From Paractinoplanes durhamensis (GTDB lineage Bacteria; Actinomycetota; Actinomycetes; Mycobacteriales; Micromonosporaceae), in contig NZ_BOML01000005.1 in assembly GCF_016862175.1 (NCBI RefSeq), positions 124,001 to 188,000 of the forward strand: a stretch of DNA of 64,000 nt. The letters run 5' to 3'. Both the position numbers and the translations under genes were made by a program. Shown here piece after piece: positions 26,703-35,535 of the stretch; position 1 is the first letter of the stretch; each line of letters begins with the position of its first letter. Under the pieces are notes generated by a model. The model was not told where the DNA came from. It worked only from the letters and a program-made list of their open reading frames with translations, and ran no database searches.

Positions 26703-26824
26703 CCGCAGCCGGTTGCCATCCGGTTGCCATCGCAGGTCAGGCGCTATATCGACGGCTGGTTAGGTCGAGTGGTGCTGCTGATGCGGTTTCTTGCCCCGGT
26801 CGAAGCCGAGGTCGACGGGCGGGC
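26703..26824 (+). repeat. Partial duplicate of the SARP gene 5' end (copy A)
   Basis: About 120 bp nearly identical to 29091-29203 (copy B): both share CGCAGCCGGTTGCCAT, GGCGCTATATCGACGG, GGTCGAGTGGTGCTGCTGATG and the first codons of the SARP regulator. Copy A differs by scattered substitutions and a doubled CGGTTGCCAT. After VEAEVDGRA the two diverge, so copy A is a truncated SARP start, not a gene. Confidence 0.85.
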
Positions 26825-26885
26825 GGGCCCGCATGACATCGTTGCCGGGCTTGGCCGCGTACGCCGGAACCCCTCTCGGCCTCCC

Positions 26886-26914
26886 ACGACAGGCTCGCAT
26901 CGAAACGATAGATT
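26886..26914 (+). promoter_or_regulatory. Leaderless promoter of the first kinase gene
   Basis: -35 ACGACA (26886-26891) and -10 TAGATT (26909-26914), spacer 17; the -10 ends 6 nt before ATG 26921, so the mRNA probably begins at the start codon. No Shine-Dalgarno is present. Confidence 0.6.
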
Positions 26915-26920
26915 TCAGAG

Positions 26921-28801
26921 ATGGCGGAACGCACGGTCATCGGCCGCTATCGACTGACCGGGCCCCTCGGCCGAGGTGGCATGGGAGCGGTCTGGCGTGC
27001 GCACGACACGCTGCTCGACCGCGACGTGGCACTCAAGGAGATCTGGCTGCCCAGCGTCGGCGACCATCCGGTCGACCCGGCCGACCCGCAGGTCCGGCGG
27101 GCGCTGCGCGAGGCGAAAGCGGCCGCCCGGCTGCGACACCCCGGCATCATCACCGTGCACGACGTGGTCACCGACCAGGGCCGACCGTGGATCGTGATGG
27201 AACTGATCGACGGACGGTCACTGGCCGACGCGATCCACGAAGCCGGCCTGCTGACCGAGCAGCGAACCGCGGAGGTCGGGCTGCAGGTCCTGGACGCGCT
27301 ACGGGCCGCGCACCAGGAGGGCATCGCCCACCGCGACGTGAAACCCGCCAATATCCTGCTGGACAACGACCGGGTGGTCCTGACCGACTTCGGCATCGCC
27401 GCCATCGAGGACGCGACCGCGCTCACCGCGACCGGGCAGGTGGTGGGCTCACCGGCCTTCCTGGCGCCCGAGCGGATCAACGGGCAGCCCGCGACGGCCG
27501 CGGCCGACCTCTGGGCACTCGGGGTCACGCTGTACCTGGCGGTCACCGGGAAATCGCCGTTCCAGCGGGAAGACACCCAGGCGACGCTCGCCGCGATCCT
27601 CCACAGCCAACCCACGACACCGGCGCACGCCGGGCAGCTATGGCCGGTCATCAAAGGGCTGCTGATCAAGGATCCGGTCGGTCGTCTCCGGCTCGAAGCG
27701 GCCCGCGACCTGCTCGCCAAGGTGGCCCAGCCGGGAAGTCCGAACGTGGCGGCCGCCCCGGCGCGGCGGCCCCGATGGTGGCCGGCCGGGTGGCGGGCGG
27801 ATCAGCCGGATGGCGGACCGGCCGGAACCGTCGTGGCGCCGTCCCCGACGCTGGCGGCGCCCACCGCTCATCAGGAGCGGGCCGCGGCTGTGCCGGCACC
27901 ACGGAAAGCTCACCCCGCTGATCGGATCGGCACCCAAGGGGCTGATCCGGGCGACACGACCGAACACCACGATGACGCCGCCGAGACGGTTGCCGCACCG
28001 ACCGTTGCCGCGGTGGATGTTTCCACCGAGCCGGTCGCCTCAAGGCAAGCCGACACCGAGACGGTCGCGGCCGGACCGGCCGTCTTGCCGGCCCCCAGAC
28101 CCGCGCCCGTGCCATTGGCCGCGTACCCGCCGGCCCTGGCCCGGCCCCGGACCGCCCGAACCATGACCGCGTGGCTGGCCGGTCTCGCCGTCGCCGCCTT
28201 GCTCCTGACCGCCGGCGGCCTCCTGCGAGCCGGCTGGCTAGGTTCCGACAACGGCCCTACCGGCCACACCGGATCCAGCGCGCCGCCGTCCGGCCGCACC
28301 CAGGCGATCGCCGACACCGCGTCGGGCAAGCCGACCGCGTCGCCGTCCGTGTCGGTGAACCCGCTACTGGAGCAATGCCTCGTGGGCACCTGGCGGATGA
28401 CATCGATGCAGAATGTCGGCCGAAAATGGGAAGGCGTCGCCGTCAGCGTTTTCACCAGCACCGGCGGCGCGGTCCTCCGAGTCTGGCCAAACGGCCGCAG
28501 CGTCGAGAACTACAGCAAGATGGCGCCACTGAACGCGACCATCAAGGGCGCCAAGTACGTGGAGACGCTGCGAGGCGAAAGCAGCGCCTACAACGAGACG
28601 AAAGGCGGGCGTCTCCTGTCGAGCGACTTCTCCGACAAGAGAGTCCACCGCATGACCCGCAACGGCCGGGCGGTAAGCGCCGAATGGGACGTCAGCACGC
28701 AGTCGAACCTCCTGTACACCTGCAGCGACACGAAGCTGACCATCTACGGGGACGAGCACAACTCCACGCAGAGTTACCAGCGGGTCAGCCGCGAACCGTG
28801 A
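26921..28801 (+). CDS. PknB-type Ser/Thr kinase with lipocalin-like ectodomain
   Basis: 626 residues. Kinase domain 10-270: glycine loop LGRGGMGAVW, catalytic K39, HRD 137-139, DFG 156-158, GSPAFLAPE. A low-complexity juxtamembrane region follows, one membrane helix (about 415-438), and an extracellular part of about 185 residues. Its last about 135 residues start with CLVGTWRMTSMQ; the GTW start plus a strand-rich pattern with two cysteines suggests a lipocalin-like ligand barrel (inference). There are no PASTA repeats. It lies directly before an AfsR/SARP regulator gene, so it may phosphorylate it, as AfsK does AfsR. Confidence 0.88.
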   Translation: MAERTVIGRYRLTGPLGRGGMGAVWRAHDTLLDRDVALKEIWLPSVGDHPVDPADPQVRRALREAKAAARLRHPGIITVHDVVTDQGRPWIVMELIDGRSLADAIHEAGLLTEQRTAEVGLQVLDALRAAHQEGIAHRDVKPANILLDNDRVVLTDFGIAAIEDATALTATGQVVGSPAFLAPERINGQPATAAADLWALGVTLYLAVTGKSPFQREDTQATLAAILHSQPTTPAHAGQLWPVIKGLLIKDPVGRLRLEAARDLLAKVAQPGSPNVAAAPARRPRWWPAGWRADQPDGGPAGTVVAPSPTLAAPTAHQERAAAVPAPRKAHPADRIGTQGADPGDTTEHHDDAAETVAAPTVAAVDVSTEPVASRQADTETVAAGPAVLPAPRPAPVPLAAYPPALARPRTARTMTAWLAGLAVAALLLTAGGLLRAGWLGSDNGPTGHTGSSAPPSGRTQAIADTASGKPTASPSVSVNPLLEQCLVGTWRMTSMQNVGRKWEGVAVSVFTSTGGAVLRVWPNGRSVENYSKMAPLNATIKGAKYVETLRGESSAYNETKGGRLLSSDFSDKRVHRMTRNGRAVSAEWDVSTQSNLLYTCSDTKLTIYGDEHNSTQSYQRVSREP

Positions 28802-28871
28802 TCCGAGGACGATTCGGACGGGACGGGGGGAGGCGCGCGCGAGACCTCACCCACAACGGACCGGTCCGCGT

Positions 28872-29093
28872 GGGGGTGCCGCCCTGCGGGCCGAACTCGC
28901 GGCGATCGACCCAGCAGCCGAGTGCCGCAGGTTCGCCGTCAGCGGCGCATGGGCCGCGCTGCGGTCCGGTGGCCCACGCCGCGCCTGGGCACCGGCAGCG
29001 GCCGTGGCGCTCGCCGTCGCGGGTGGCTCGTTCGCCGCCTCACGCTGGTCACCGGCACACGACCAGGGCGGCATCCTGCCAGCATCGGCCCGC
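28872..29093 (+). pseudogene. Fragment of a membrane-protein gene
   Basis: One frame reads AALRAELAAIDPAAECRRFA, then AWAALRSGGPRRAWAPAAAV and ALAVAGGSFAASRWSPAHD, a cytoplasmic helix plus a membrane helix as in actinobacterial permease-like proteins. It has no start codon or ribosome site and runs straight into copy B of the SARP upstream region. Apparently the stump of a gene cut by a rearrangement. Confidence 0.5.
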
Positions 29094-29203
29094 AGCCGGT
29101 TGCCATGGCAGCTCAGGCGCTATATCGACGGTTGGTTATGGTCGAGTGGTGCTGCTGATGCGGATTCTCGGCCCGGTCGAGGCCGAGGTCGACGGACGGG
29201 CGC
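29091..29203 (+). repeat. SARP gene 5' region (copy B of duplication)
   Basis: The counterpart of 26703-26824, covering the 5' flank and first 15 or so codons of the intact SARP gene. See copy A for the shared blocks. Confidence 0.85.
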
Positions 29204-31965
29204 TGGCGCTCGGCCGGCGTCGCGAGCGGTGCCTGCTGGCCGTCCTGCTGGCCCGGCTCGGCCAGGTGGTGTCCACCGAGGACCTGATCGAGCTGCTGTG
29301 GGGCGAGGACGCGCCGGACAGCGCCCGCCGCTCGTTGCACGCACACGTCGCCCGGCTGCGGCGGGCACTGGCCGACACCGGCGCCGAGCTGACCGGCACC
29401 GCCGGCGGTTACCTGATCCGGGCCGACCCGCAGACCGTGGACGCCTACGAGTTCCGCGCTCTGGTCCAGGCTGCCCGCCGGTCGCCGGTGCCGGTCGAAC
29501 GGGCCCGGCTGTTACGGCGGGCGCTGGATCTGTGGCGCGGGGACGCCCTGGCCGAGCTGTCCGAGAGTGACCTGCGCACCCGGATCTGCGCCGAGTGGGA
29601 CGAACTGCGCACCCAGGCGGTCGAGGAACGCATCCTGGCCGACCTCGACGCCGGCGCCGACGACGTGGTGGCCGAGCTGCGCGGCCTGGTGACGGCGAGC
29701 CCGTCGCGGGAACGCCCGGTGGCGCTGCTGATGCTGGCGCTCTACCGGACCGGCCGGCGGGCCGAGGCGCTGGACGCCTACCAGGACAATTACCGGCATC
29801 TGGTGGCGGCGCTGGGCGTGGAGCCGGGCCGGATGCTCGACGCCCTGCACACCGCGATGCTGCGCGACGACCCGATACTCGACGCTCCCGCCCAGCAGGT
29901 CCTGCAGTCGACGGCGGCCGGCCCGGCCGCGGTGCCGCAGGAGCTGCCGAGCCCGGTCACCGGTTTCGCCGGCCGGGCCGGGCAACTCGCCGAGCTGGAC
30001 CGGGTCCGGGCCGGCCCGGTCATCGCGATCGTGGGGGCGGGCGGCGTCGGGAAGACCACGCTCGCGGTGCACTGGGCCCATCACGTCCGGGCCGAATTTC
30101 CGGACGGCCAGCTGTACGTCAATCTTCGCGGCTTCGACCCCGACGGCCGGCCGGTCGCGCCCGGCGAGGCGTTGCGCGGTTTTCTCGACGCGCTGGGCGT
30201 GCCGGCCGAGCGGATCCCGGCCGGCGTCGCCGGGCAGGCCGGTCTCTTCCGCAGCCTGCTCGCCGACCGGCGGATGCTGGTGCTGCTCGACAACGCCCGC
30301 GACGCCGAGCAGGTCCGGCCGCTGCTGCCCGGCACGGCCGGATCGCTGGTCGTCCTCACCAGTCGCAGCCAGCTCACCTCGCTGGTGGCCACGCACGGCA
30401 CCCAGCCGCTCGCCCTCGACCTGCTGACCGAGGCCGACGCCCGGGAACTGCTCGCCCGGCGACTCGGCGAGGGCCGGCTCGCGGCCGAACCGACGGCCGT
30501 CACCGCCCTGATCCGGGCGTGCGCCCGGCTGCCGCTGGCGCTGGCCGTCGCGGCCGCCCGGCTGCGATACGACGACTTCCCGATCGCGGCCGTGGTGGCC
30601 GAGCTGGCCGACGCCGCGCAACGGTGGGCGGCCCTGGACGCGGGCGAGCCCGCGACCCAGGTGCAGGCCGTGCTGTCGTGGTCGTACACGGTGCTGCCGC
30701 CCGACGCGGCCCACCTGTTCCGGCTGCTCGGCCTGCACCCCGGCCCGGAGATCTCGGTGGCGTCGGCGGCCGCCCTGGCCGGCCGGCCCGCCGCCGAGAC
30801 GCAGCGTCTGCTGACCACGCTGCGCCGGGCGAGCATGCTGGTCGAGTCGGCCCCCGGCCGGTATGCCTTCCACGATCTGCTCCGCGCGTTCGCCGCCGAT
30901 CTCGGCCACCGGCACGACGACGGCGCGAGCCGGCAGACCGCGCGCGGCCGGCTGCTGGACCACTACGTGGCGACCGCGTGCGCGGCGGACCACCTGCTCA
31001 ACCCGGCCCGCAACGCGATGGTCATCCGCTTCGAGCCGACCACTCCGGAGTGCTTCGCCGACTATCGGGCGGCCGCGGACTGGCTGACCGTCGAGCAGCC
31101 GGTGCTGCTGGCGGCCCTGCCGGCCGCCGCGGACCACGGCTTCGAGGCGCGGGCCTGGCAACTCGCCTGGGCGCTGCACACCCACCTGGTCCGGCGCGGC
31201 GACTGGGCGGCCGGCGAGACGGCGTGGCGGGCCGCGCTTCCGTGCGCGGTCAAGCTCGGCCACCTACCCGCCCAGGGCCTGGCCCACCGGCTTCTCGGGT
31301 ACGCGCTGACCCTGCTCCTCCGCTACGACGAGGCCCTGGACCACCTCGCCGCGGCACTCACGGCGTACACCGAGGCCGGCGACCAGAGCGGCCTGGGCGA
31401 CACCGAATACAACATCTCGCTGCTGTGGAGCCGGCAGCAGATCGCCGACCGCGCCCTGCAGCACGCCGAGCACGCCCTCGCCGCCTACCGGCTGGCCGGG
31501 CATCGGTCCGGGCAGGCCTACGCGCTGAACTCGGTCGGCTGGCACAGCGCCCAGCTCGGCGACCGCCGCCGCGGACTCGACTGCTGCGGGCAGGCCCTCG
31601 AGCTCTTCCGCGAGGCCCGCGACGCCACCGGCGAGGCCGCGACCTGGGACAGCATCGGCTTCTTCCACTCTCAGAAGGGCGATCCGGACAGCGCCGAGCC
31701 CTGCTACCGACGGGCGCTTGACCTCTTCCGCGAGCAGGGCGACCGCTACAACGAGGCCGACGTCCTGAACCACCTGGCCGAGGCCCAGCGCGCGATGGGC
31801 CGGACCACCGCCGCCCGGGACACCTGGACCGCTGCCCTCGACATCCTGCTGGCGCTGGATCACCCGGACGCCGGCAACATTCGCACCGCGCTGGCCGATC
31901 TCGATCAGAGCGGGAGGACCACCGGGGTCGGGGAGCCGGCCACGCACGTCACCGTGATGCGGTAA
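29158..31965 (+). CDS. AfsR/SARP-family regulator with NB-ARC and TPR domains
   Basis: 935 residues. Order: OmpR-like DNA-binding domain (1-90: MRILGPVEAEVDGRALALG, STEDLIELLWGEDAPDSARR), bacterial activation domain BTAD (about 95-240), NB-ARC ATPase with Walker A GAGGVGKTT near 292 and LVLLDNARDAEQVRPLLPG, then TPR repeats from about 620 (QAYALNSVGWHSAQLGDRRR). This is the full AfsR build, a global activator of secondary metabolism. I use ATG 29158; GTG 29149 is in frame. Codon 119 (29512-29514) is TTA, so translation may need the bldA tRNA. Its 3' end overlaps the convergent kinase gene by 61 bp. Confidence 0.92.
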   Translation: MRILGPVEAEVDGRALALGRRRERCLLAVLLARLGQVVSTEDLIELLWGEDAPDSARRSLHAHVARLRRALADTGAELTGTAGGYLIRADPQTVDAYEFRALVQAARRSPVPVERARLLRRALDLWRGDALAELSESDLRTRICAEWDELRTQAVEERILADLDAGADDVVAELRGLVTASPSRERPVALLMLALYRTGRRAEALDAYQDNYRHLVAALGVEPGRMLDALHTAMLRDDPILDAPAQQVLQSTAAGPAAVPQELPSPVTGFAGRAGQLAELDRVRAGPVIAIVGAGGVGKTTLAVHWAHHVRAEFPDGQLYVNLRGFDPDGRPVAPGEALRGFLDALGVPAERIPAGVAGQAGLFRSLLADRRMLVLLDNARDAEQVRPLLPGTAGSLVVLTSRSQLTSLVATHGTQPLALDLLTEADARELLARRLGEGRLAAEPTAVTALIRACARLPLALAVAAARLRYDDFPIAAVVAELADAAQRWAALDAGEPATQVQAVLSWSYTVLPPDAAHLFRLLGLHPGPEISVASAAALAGRPAAETQRLLTTLRRASMLVESAPGRYAFHDLLRAFAADLGHRHDDGASRQTARGRLLDHYVATACAADHLLNPARNAMVIRFEPTTPECFADYRAAADWLTVEQPVLLAALPAAADHGFEARAWQLAWALHTHLVRRGDWAAGETAWRAALPCAVKLGHLPAQGLAHRLLGYALTLLLRYDEALDHLAAALTAYTEAGDQSGLGDTEYNISLLWSRQQIADRALQHAEHALAAYRLAGHRSGQAYALNSVGWHSAQLGDRRRGLDCCGQALELFREARDATGEAATWDSIGFFHSQKGDPDSAEPCYRRALDLFREQGDRYNEADVLNHLAEAQRAMGRTTAARDTWTAALDILLALDHPDAGNIRTALADLDQSGRTTGVGEPATHVTVMR

Positions 31966-33785
31966 CGGGTCAGGGTGCCCTTGAAGATGGCCATCACGGT
32001 CAGTGCCGGGCCCGGTTCGACCGTTTCCACCGAGTAGCCGGGCTTGGCCGCCCACCCGGTCAGCCTCGCCCTACCCTGCTCGCAGACGGCGCGCACGACG
32101 CCGCCCGGCGATTCCAGCAGCTTGCCCTCGGAAACCGAGGAGGGACCGTCCGAAGTGCTCGGTTCCGGTGATCCGGTGGCGCTCGACGAGCCGGCCGAGC
32201 CGCCGGGGCTGACCGAGGCGATCGGTTCACTCCCGGCTACCGGTGGGCTCACCGGCACGCCGGTGGCGGCCGGATGGGTGACGCCGCCGCCGTTACTCAC
32301 GGTGGGAGCGCCTGCCTGCTTGCTCACGGTGGGTGCGGCGGCAACGCTCTCGGCGGCATTCGGCGTCGCGGTCTCCGCGTCCGATCCGCCCTGCAACGCC
32401 AGGCCCGCGACGGCGGCGGCCAGCAGGGCGACAATAGCGACAATCAACATCAACTGCTTTTTGGGTACGCGTCGAGCACCGCGCCCGCCCACCACCGGTC
32501 GTCCCCGACCCACCGGCGAGGCACCACGCGCCCCGGCGAAGACCTCGGTGGCCGCCGCATCCCGCCGATTGCGCCCGGCCCGCTCGACCGGCGGCGACGC
32601 CCCCGCGGCCTGCCCGGCGTTCCGCCGCCCGGACACCTCGGCCGGACCGGCCCCCGCACCGCGTTCGTTCCCGGCTTCACCGCGCCCGACCGGACCGGAG
32701 TTGGTGGCCCGCTCAGCGTCGCGCCCAAGCCCGTCGCGCCCGGCCCCGTCGCGGGCGCCCCTGTCCCGGGCGACACCGGCGTTTCGAGCGCTCGGGATGC
32801 CGCCAGCGCCCGCGCCCGCACCGCCCGCGGCCGCGCCGGTCGCACCCCCGCGCCACGACGGCTGCCACACCCCGGTCTCGGCGTCCAGATCGTCCGGCTC
32901 CCCGACAGCCGGGTGCGGAATTCGCGGTGCGGCGGGGGCGGCTTCCCGGCGTACACCAATGGGGTCAATCGCGGCCGAAGCCTCCGCCGCGTCGGCGAGA
33001 ATGCCGGACACCTCGCTCGCGCTCGGGCGGGACGCCGGGTCCTTGGCCAGGCAGCGGCCGACCAGCTTGATCACCGAGGGCGGCACGCCCGGAACGTCGG
33101 GCAGCGGGGCCGGCTCCAGGTAGACGTGGGCGCGCAGCATCTGCGTGGTGCTCTCCACCGACCACGGCGCCTCGTCGGCGAGCAGGCGGTAGAGGAGGAC
33201 GCCCAGGGCATACACGTCGGAGGCCGGGACGATCAGTTCACCGGTGAGGCGCTCGGGGGCCAGGTAGGCGGGGGTGCCGACCAGCATCTCCTCGGGGGAG
33301 GCCGGGCCGGCGACGGCGGCGATGCCGAAGTCGACGACCTTCGCACCCGCCGGGGTGACCATGATGTTGGCCATCTTGATGTCGCGGTGGACCAGGCCGT
33401 CGGCGTGCGCGGCGGCCAGCGCGGCCGCCACCTCGCCGCAGATCCGGAAGACGGTGCGCGGCGGGAGTTTGCCGGTCGAGACGCGTTGCTGCAGGGTGGG
33501 GCCGTTGATCAGCTCCATCACCACGTAGGGGGTGCCGGTCTCGGCGGTCTCGCCGTAGTCGTAGACCTGGGCGATGTTCGGGTGCGAGAGGGTGGCGGCG
33601 GAGCGGGCCTCGTCGCGGATCCGGGCGCGGGACTGCGGGTCGCCGGCGTAGCGGCCGGCGAGCAACTTCACCGCGACCGGGCGGCCGAGGACCTCGTCGC
33701 GGGCACGCCAAACCACGGCCATGCCGCCCCTGCCGAGCTCGTCGAGCAATGTGTAGCGCCCGCCGAGCGTCTGCCGAACCTCCAC
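31905..33785 (-). CDS. PknB-type Ser/Thr protein kinase
   Basis: 626 residues from GTG 33785 (VEVRQTLGGRYTLL); an in-frame ATG at 33854 would add 23 residues of poor similarity. Kinase domain 10-270: LGRGGMAVVW, K40, HRD 133-135, DFG 152-154, GTPAYLAPE. The catalytic loop reads HRDIKMAN where KPAN/KPEN is usual. A long Ala/Gly/Arg linker, a membrane helix (about 443-465), and a Ser/Pro/Thr-rich extracellular stalk follow, ending in a small domain with two cysteines (VRAVCEQGRARLTGWAAKPG). No PASTA repeats. It is convergent with the SARP gene, overlapping by 61 bp; it could phosphorylate SARP. Confidence 0.9.
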   Translation of the reverse strand: MEVRQTLGGRYTLLDELGRGGMAVVWRARDEVLGRPVAVKLLAGRYAGDPQSRARIRDEARSAATLSHPNIAQVYDYGETAETGTPYVVMELINGPTLQQRVSTGKLPPRTVFRICGEVAAALAAAHADGLVHRDIKMANIMVTPAGAKVVDFGIAAVAGPASPEEMLVGTPAYLAPERLTGELIVPASDVYALGVLLYRLLADEAPWSVESTTQMLRAHVYLEPAPLPDVPGVPPSVIKLVGRCLAKDPASRPSASEVSGILADAAEASAAIDPIGVRREAAPAAPRIPHPAVGEPDDLDAETGVWQPSWRGGATGAAAGGAGAGAGGIPSARNAGVARDRGARDGAGRDGLGRDAERATNSGPVGRGEAGNERGAGAGPAEVSGRRNAGQAAGASPPVERAGRNRRDAAATEVFAGARGASPVGRGRPVVGGRGARRVPKKQLMLIVAIVALLAAAVAGLALQGGSDAETATPNAAESVAAAPTVSKQAGAPTVSNGGGVTHPAATGVPVSPPVAGSEPIASVSPGGSAGSSSATGSPEPSTSDGPSSVSEGKLLESPGGVVRAVCEQGRARLTGWAAKPGYSVETVEPGPALTVMAIFKGTLTRYRITVTCVAGSPTPVVLPL

Positions 33786-33899
33786 CGTGGCAGTGTGCCC
33801 GTCCCAACGGAAAAGCGCACATCGAGAACCACTCGAATGCCATTCACGTTTCATTTTCTCGACGCCGATGGAATTGTTTCCGGCGCGTTCAATAAATGA

Positions 33900-34259
33900 T
33901 CAAGAGGACGGGTGCTGCATCCACCACTCGGTGAACTGGCGGGCCTGGCCCAGGATGTCGAGGCGCAGGACCCACAGGTTGCTGTAGGTCTTGTCCGGAT
34001 ATTTCGTGGTTGCTTCGATGATGGCGAGATCTTCGGTGACCAACATCGGATGCCACTCGAAGGTGGTCGAATCCGGCGCATCCCGAACTTTCAGCCAGTT
34101 CTCCACGATTTTGTCGCGGCCCAGCCACGGGTCCGCGAACGGCTCGGTGAAATAGGCCGCGTCCTCGGCGAAAAGATCCGCTATGTCATGCGGATCATTC
34201 GACTCCCATGCCTTGCGGTAGTTAGCCACCCACGCCGTCACCGCGTCGAGACTGCTCAT
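33900..34259 (-). CDS. SnoaL-like/NTF2-fold protein
   Basis: 119 residues. NTF2-like fold: VTAWVANYRKAWESNDPHDI, FAEDAAYFTEPFADPWLGRD, IVENWLKV, and a final QFTEWWMQ strand. Family members are small ketosteroid-isomerase-like enzymes or binding proteins. ATG 34259 has GGGGAGG 7 nt upstream; the frame extends 13 codons further into an inverted repeat. Ligand unknown. Confidence 0.8.
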   Translation of the reverse strand: MSSLDAVTAWVANYRKAWESNDPHDIADLFAEDAAYFTEPFADPWLGRDKIVENWLKVRDAPDSTTFEWHPMLVTEDLAIIEATTKYPDKTYSNLWVLRLDILGQARQFTEWWMQHPSS

Positions 34260-34284
34260 CCCCGCGCCTCCCCAGGTCGCCTCG

Positions 34285-34375
34285 CTGAACCTTTTCAACC
34301 TGACGTGGGGCCTGTGGTTCCGCCGACGACGTTCGGCGCCGGGCGCTGCGCCCTGGCCACGTTGAAAAGGTTCAG
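34285..34375. repeat. Long inverted repeat between SnoaL-like and beta-lactamase-like genes
   Basis: Perfect 15-base arms CTGAACCTTTTCAAC (34285-34299) and complement (34361-34375), 61 bases apart. The right arm contains the stop codon of the upstream (beta-lactamase-like) gene. Arms are AT-richer than their surroundings. Could be a terminator-sized stem loop or ends of a small element. Confidence 0.75.
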
Positions 34376-35535
34376 TCAGGAGCGTAGGCGAGTCGGCTGA
34401 ACTCTTGCAGTGCGCCGTTCCACAGGAGATCGGTGACCTGGCTGAGCAGGATCACGGTCAGCCCCGCGCCGGGGTCGTTGAACCAGTCGGTGCCGTACCC
34501 GCCGGACCATCCGTACCGCCCGGGGCCGGACACCTCGTCGGCCTTGACCGTCACGCTCATGCCGTACCCCCAGCCCTGGCCGTCGAGGAAGCCGGTGCCC
34601 TCGATCTGCTCGGGAGCCAGGTGGTTGGTGGTCATCGCGGCCACCGACTGCTTGCTGAGCAGCCGCGTGCCGCCGACCACGCCGCCGTCCAGGAGGAACC
34701 GGGCGAAGGCCAGGTAGTCGTCGGCGGTGGAGACCAGGCCCCCGGAGCCGGACGGGAAAACCGGCCGCTCGGTCCACGTCGCGGCCGTGGATCCGTCCTG
34801 CTCGGCGAGGACGCCGGTGGCCGGGTCGGTCATGTAGCAGGTCGGCAGCTCGGCGGCCCGGTCGGCGGGCAGCCAGAAACCGGTGTGGGTCATGCCGAGC
34901 GGCGCGAAGATGCGCTCGTGCAGCAACTCGTCCAGCGGCTGCCCGGCGGCCCGGGCAAGGAGGACGCCGAGGACCAGGGTGCCGGCGTTGTAGCGCCACA
35001 CCTCGCCGGGCTGGTTCATCAGCGGGAGCGTGCCGAAACGCCGGATCCACTCGTCGGGGTCGTGCGGGGTGGGCGGGTAGGGCTCGCTCAGGACCAGGTC
35101 GAGGTCGCGGCCGGCCTGCACGATCGGGTAGGGCGGGTCGATCTGGCCGTCCTCGACGATCATGCCGAAGCCGAAGGTGAAGGTGAGCAGGTCGGCCACG
35201 GTGACCGGGCGATTCAGCTCGACCGTGTCGTCGAGCGGGCCGTCGGGCCGGCGCAGAACGCGCTGACCGGCCAGCTCGGGCAGCAGCTTGACGACCGGTT
35301 CCTCCAGGTCGAGCCGGTCGTCCTCGGCCAGCATCAGGGTGACCGCGGCCAGTACCGGTTTGGTCATCGAAGCGATCCGGAAGGGTGTGTCGCGCCGCAT
35401 CGGGACGTCCCCGCCGACGCGGGTCACGCCCACGGTGTGCACCACCACCTCGTCATCGCGGGCGACCAGGGCAACGACACCGGGGAACTCGCCGCGATCG
35501 ACCCGGGCGGCGATCGCGTCACGCAGCGCACTCAT
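34372..35535 (-). CDS. Class C beta-lactamase-like serine hydrolase
   Basis: 387 residues. Serine active site S56-M-T-K59 (FRIASMTKP), second motif Y182-x-N in WRYNAG, third-motif-like region GRYGWSGGYGTDWF. No signal peptide, so probably cytoplasmic. Such family members are mostly esterases or peptidases rather than true beta-lactamases. ATG 35535 is preceded by a -10-like CAGGCT 7 nt upstream and no Shine-Dalgarno. Divergent from the next gene across 32 bp. Confidence 0.88.
   Translation of the reverse strand: MSALRDAIAARVDRGEFPGVVALVARDDEVVVHTVGVTRVGGDVPMRRDTPFRIASMTKPVLAAVTLMLAEDDRLDLEEPVVKLLPELAGQRVLRRPDGPLDDTVELNRPVTVADLLTFTFGFGMIVEDGQIDPPYPIVQAGRDLDLVLSEPYPPTPHDPDEWIRRFGTLPLMNQPGEVWRYNAGTLVLGVLLARAAGQPLDELLHERIFAPLGMTHTGFWLPADRAAELPTCYMTDPATGVLAEQDGSTAATWTERPVFPSGSGGLVSTADDYLAFARFLLDGGVVGGTRLLSKQSVAAMTTNHLAPEQIEGTGFLDGQGWGYGMSVTVKADEVSGPGRYGWSGGYGTDWFNDPGAGLTVILLSQVTDLLWNGALQEFSRLAYAPD

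Noticed and set aside
28171..29157. N-terminal extension of the SARP frame by about 330 codons
   Set aside because: It runs through the kinase gene in another frame; SARP proteins begin at the MRILGPVE-type motif.
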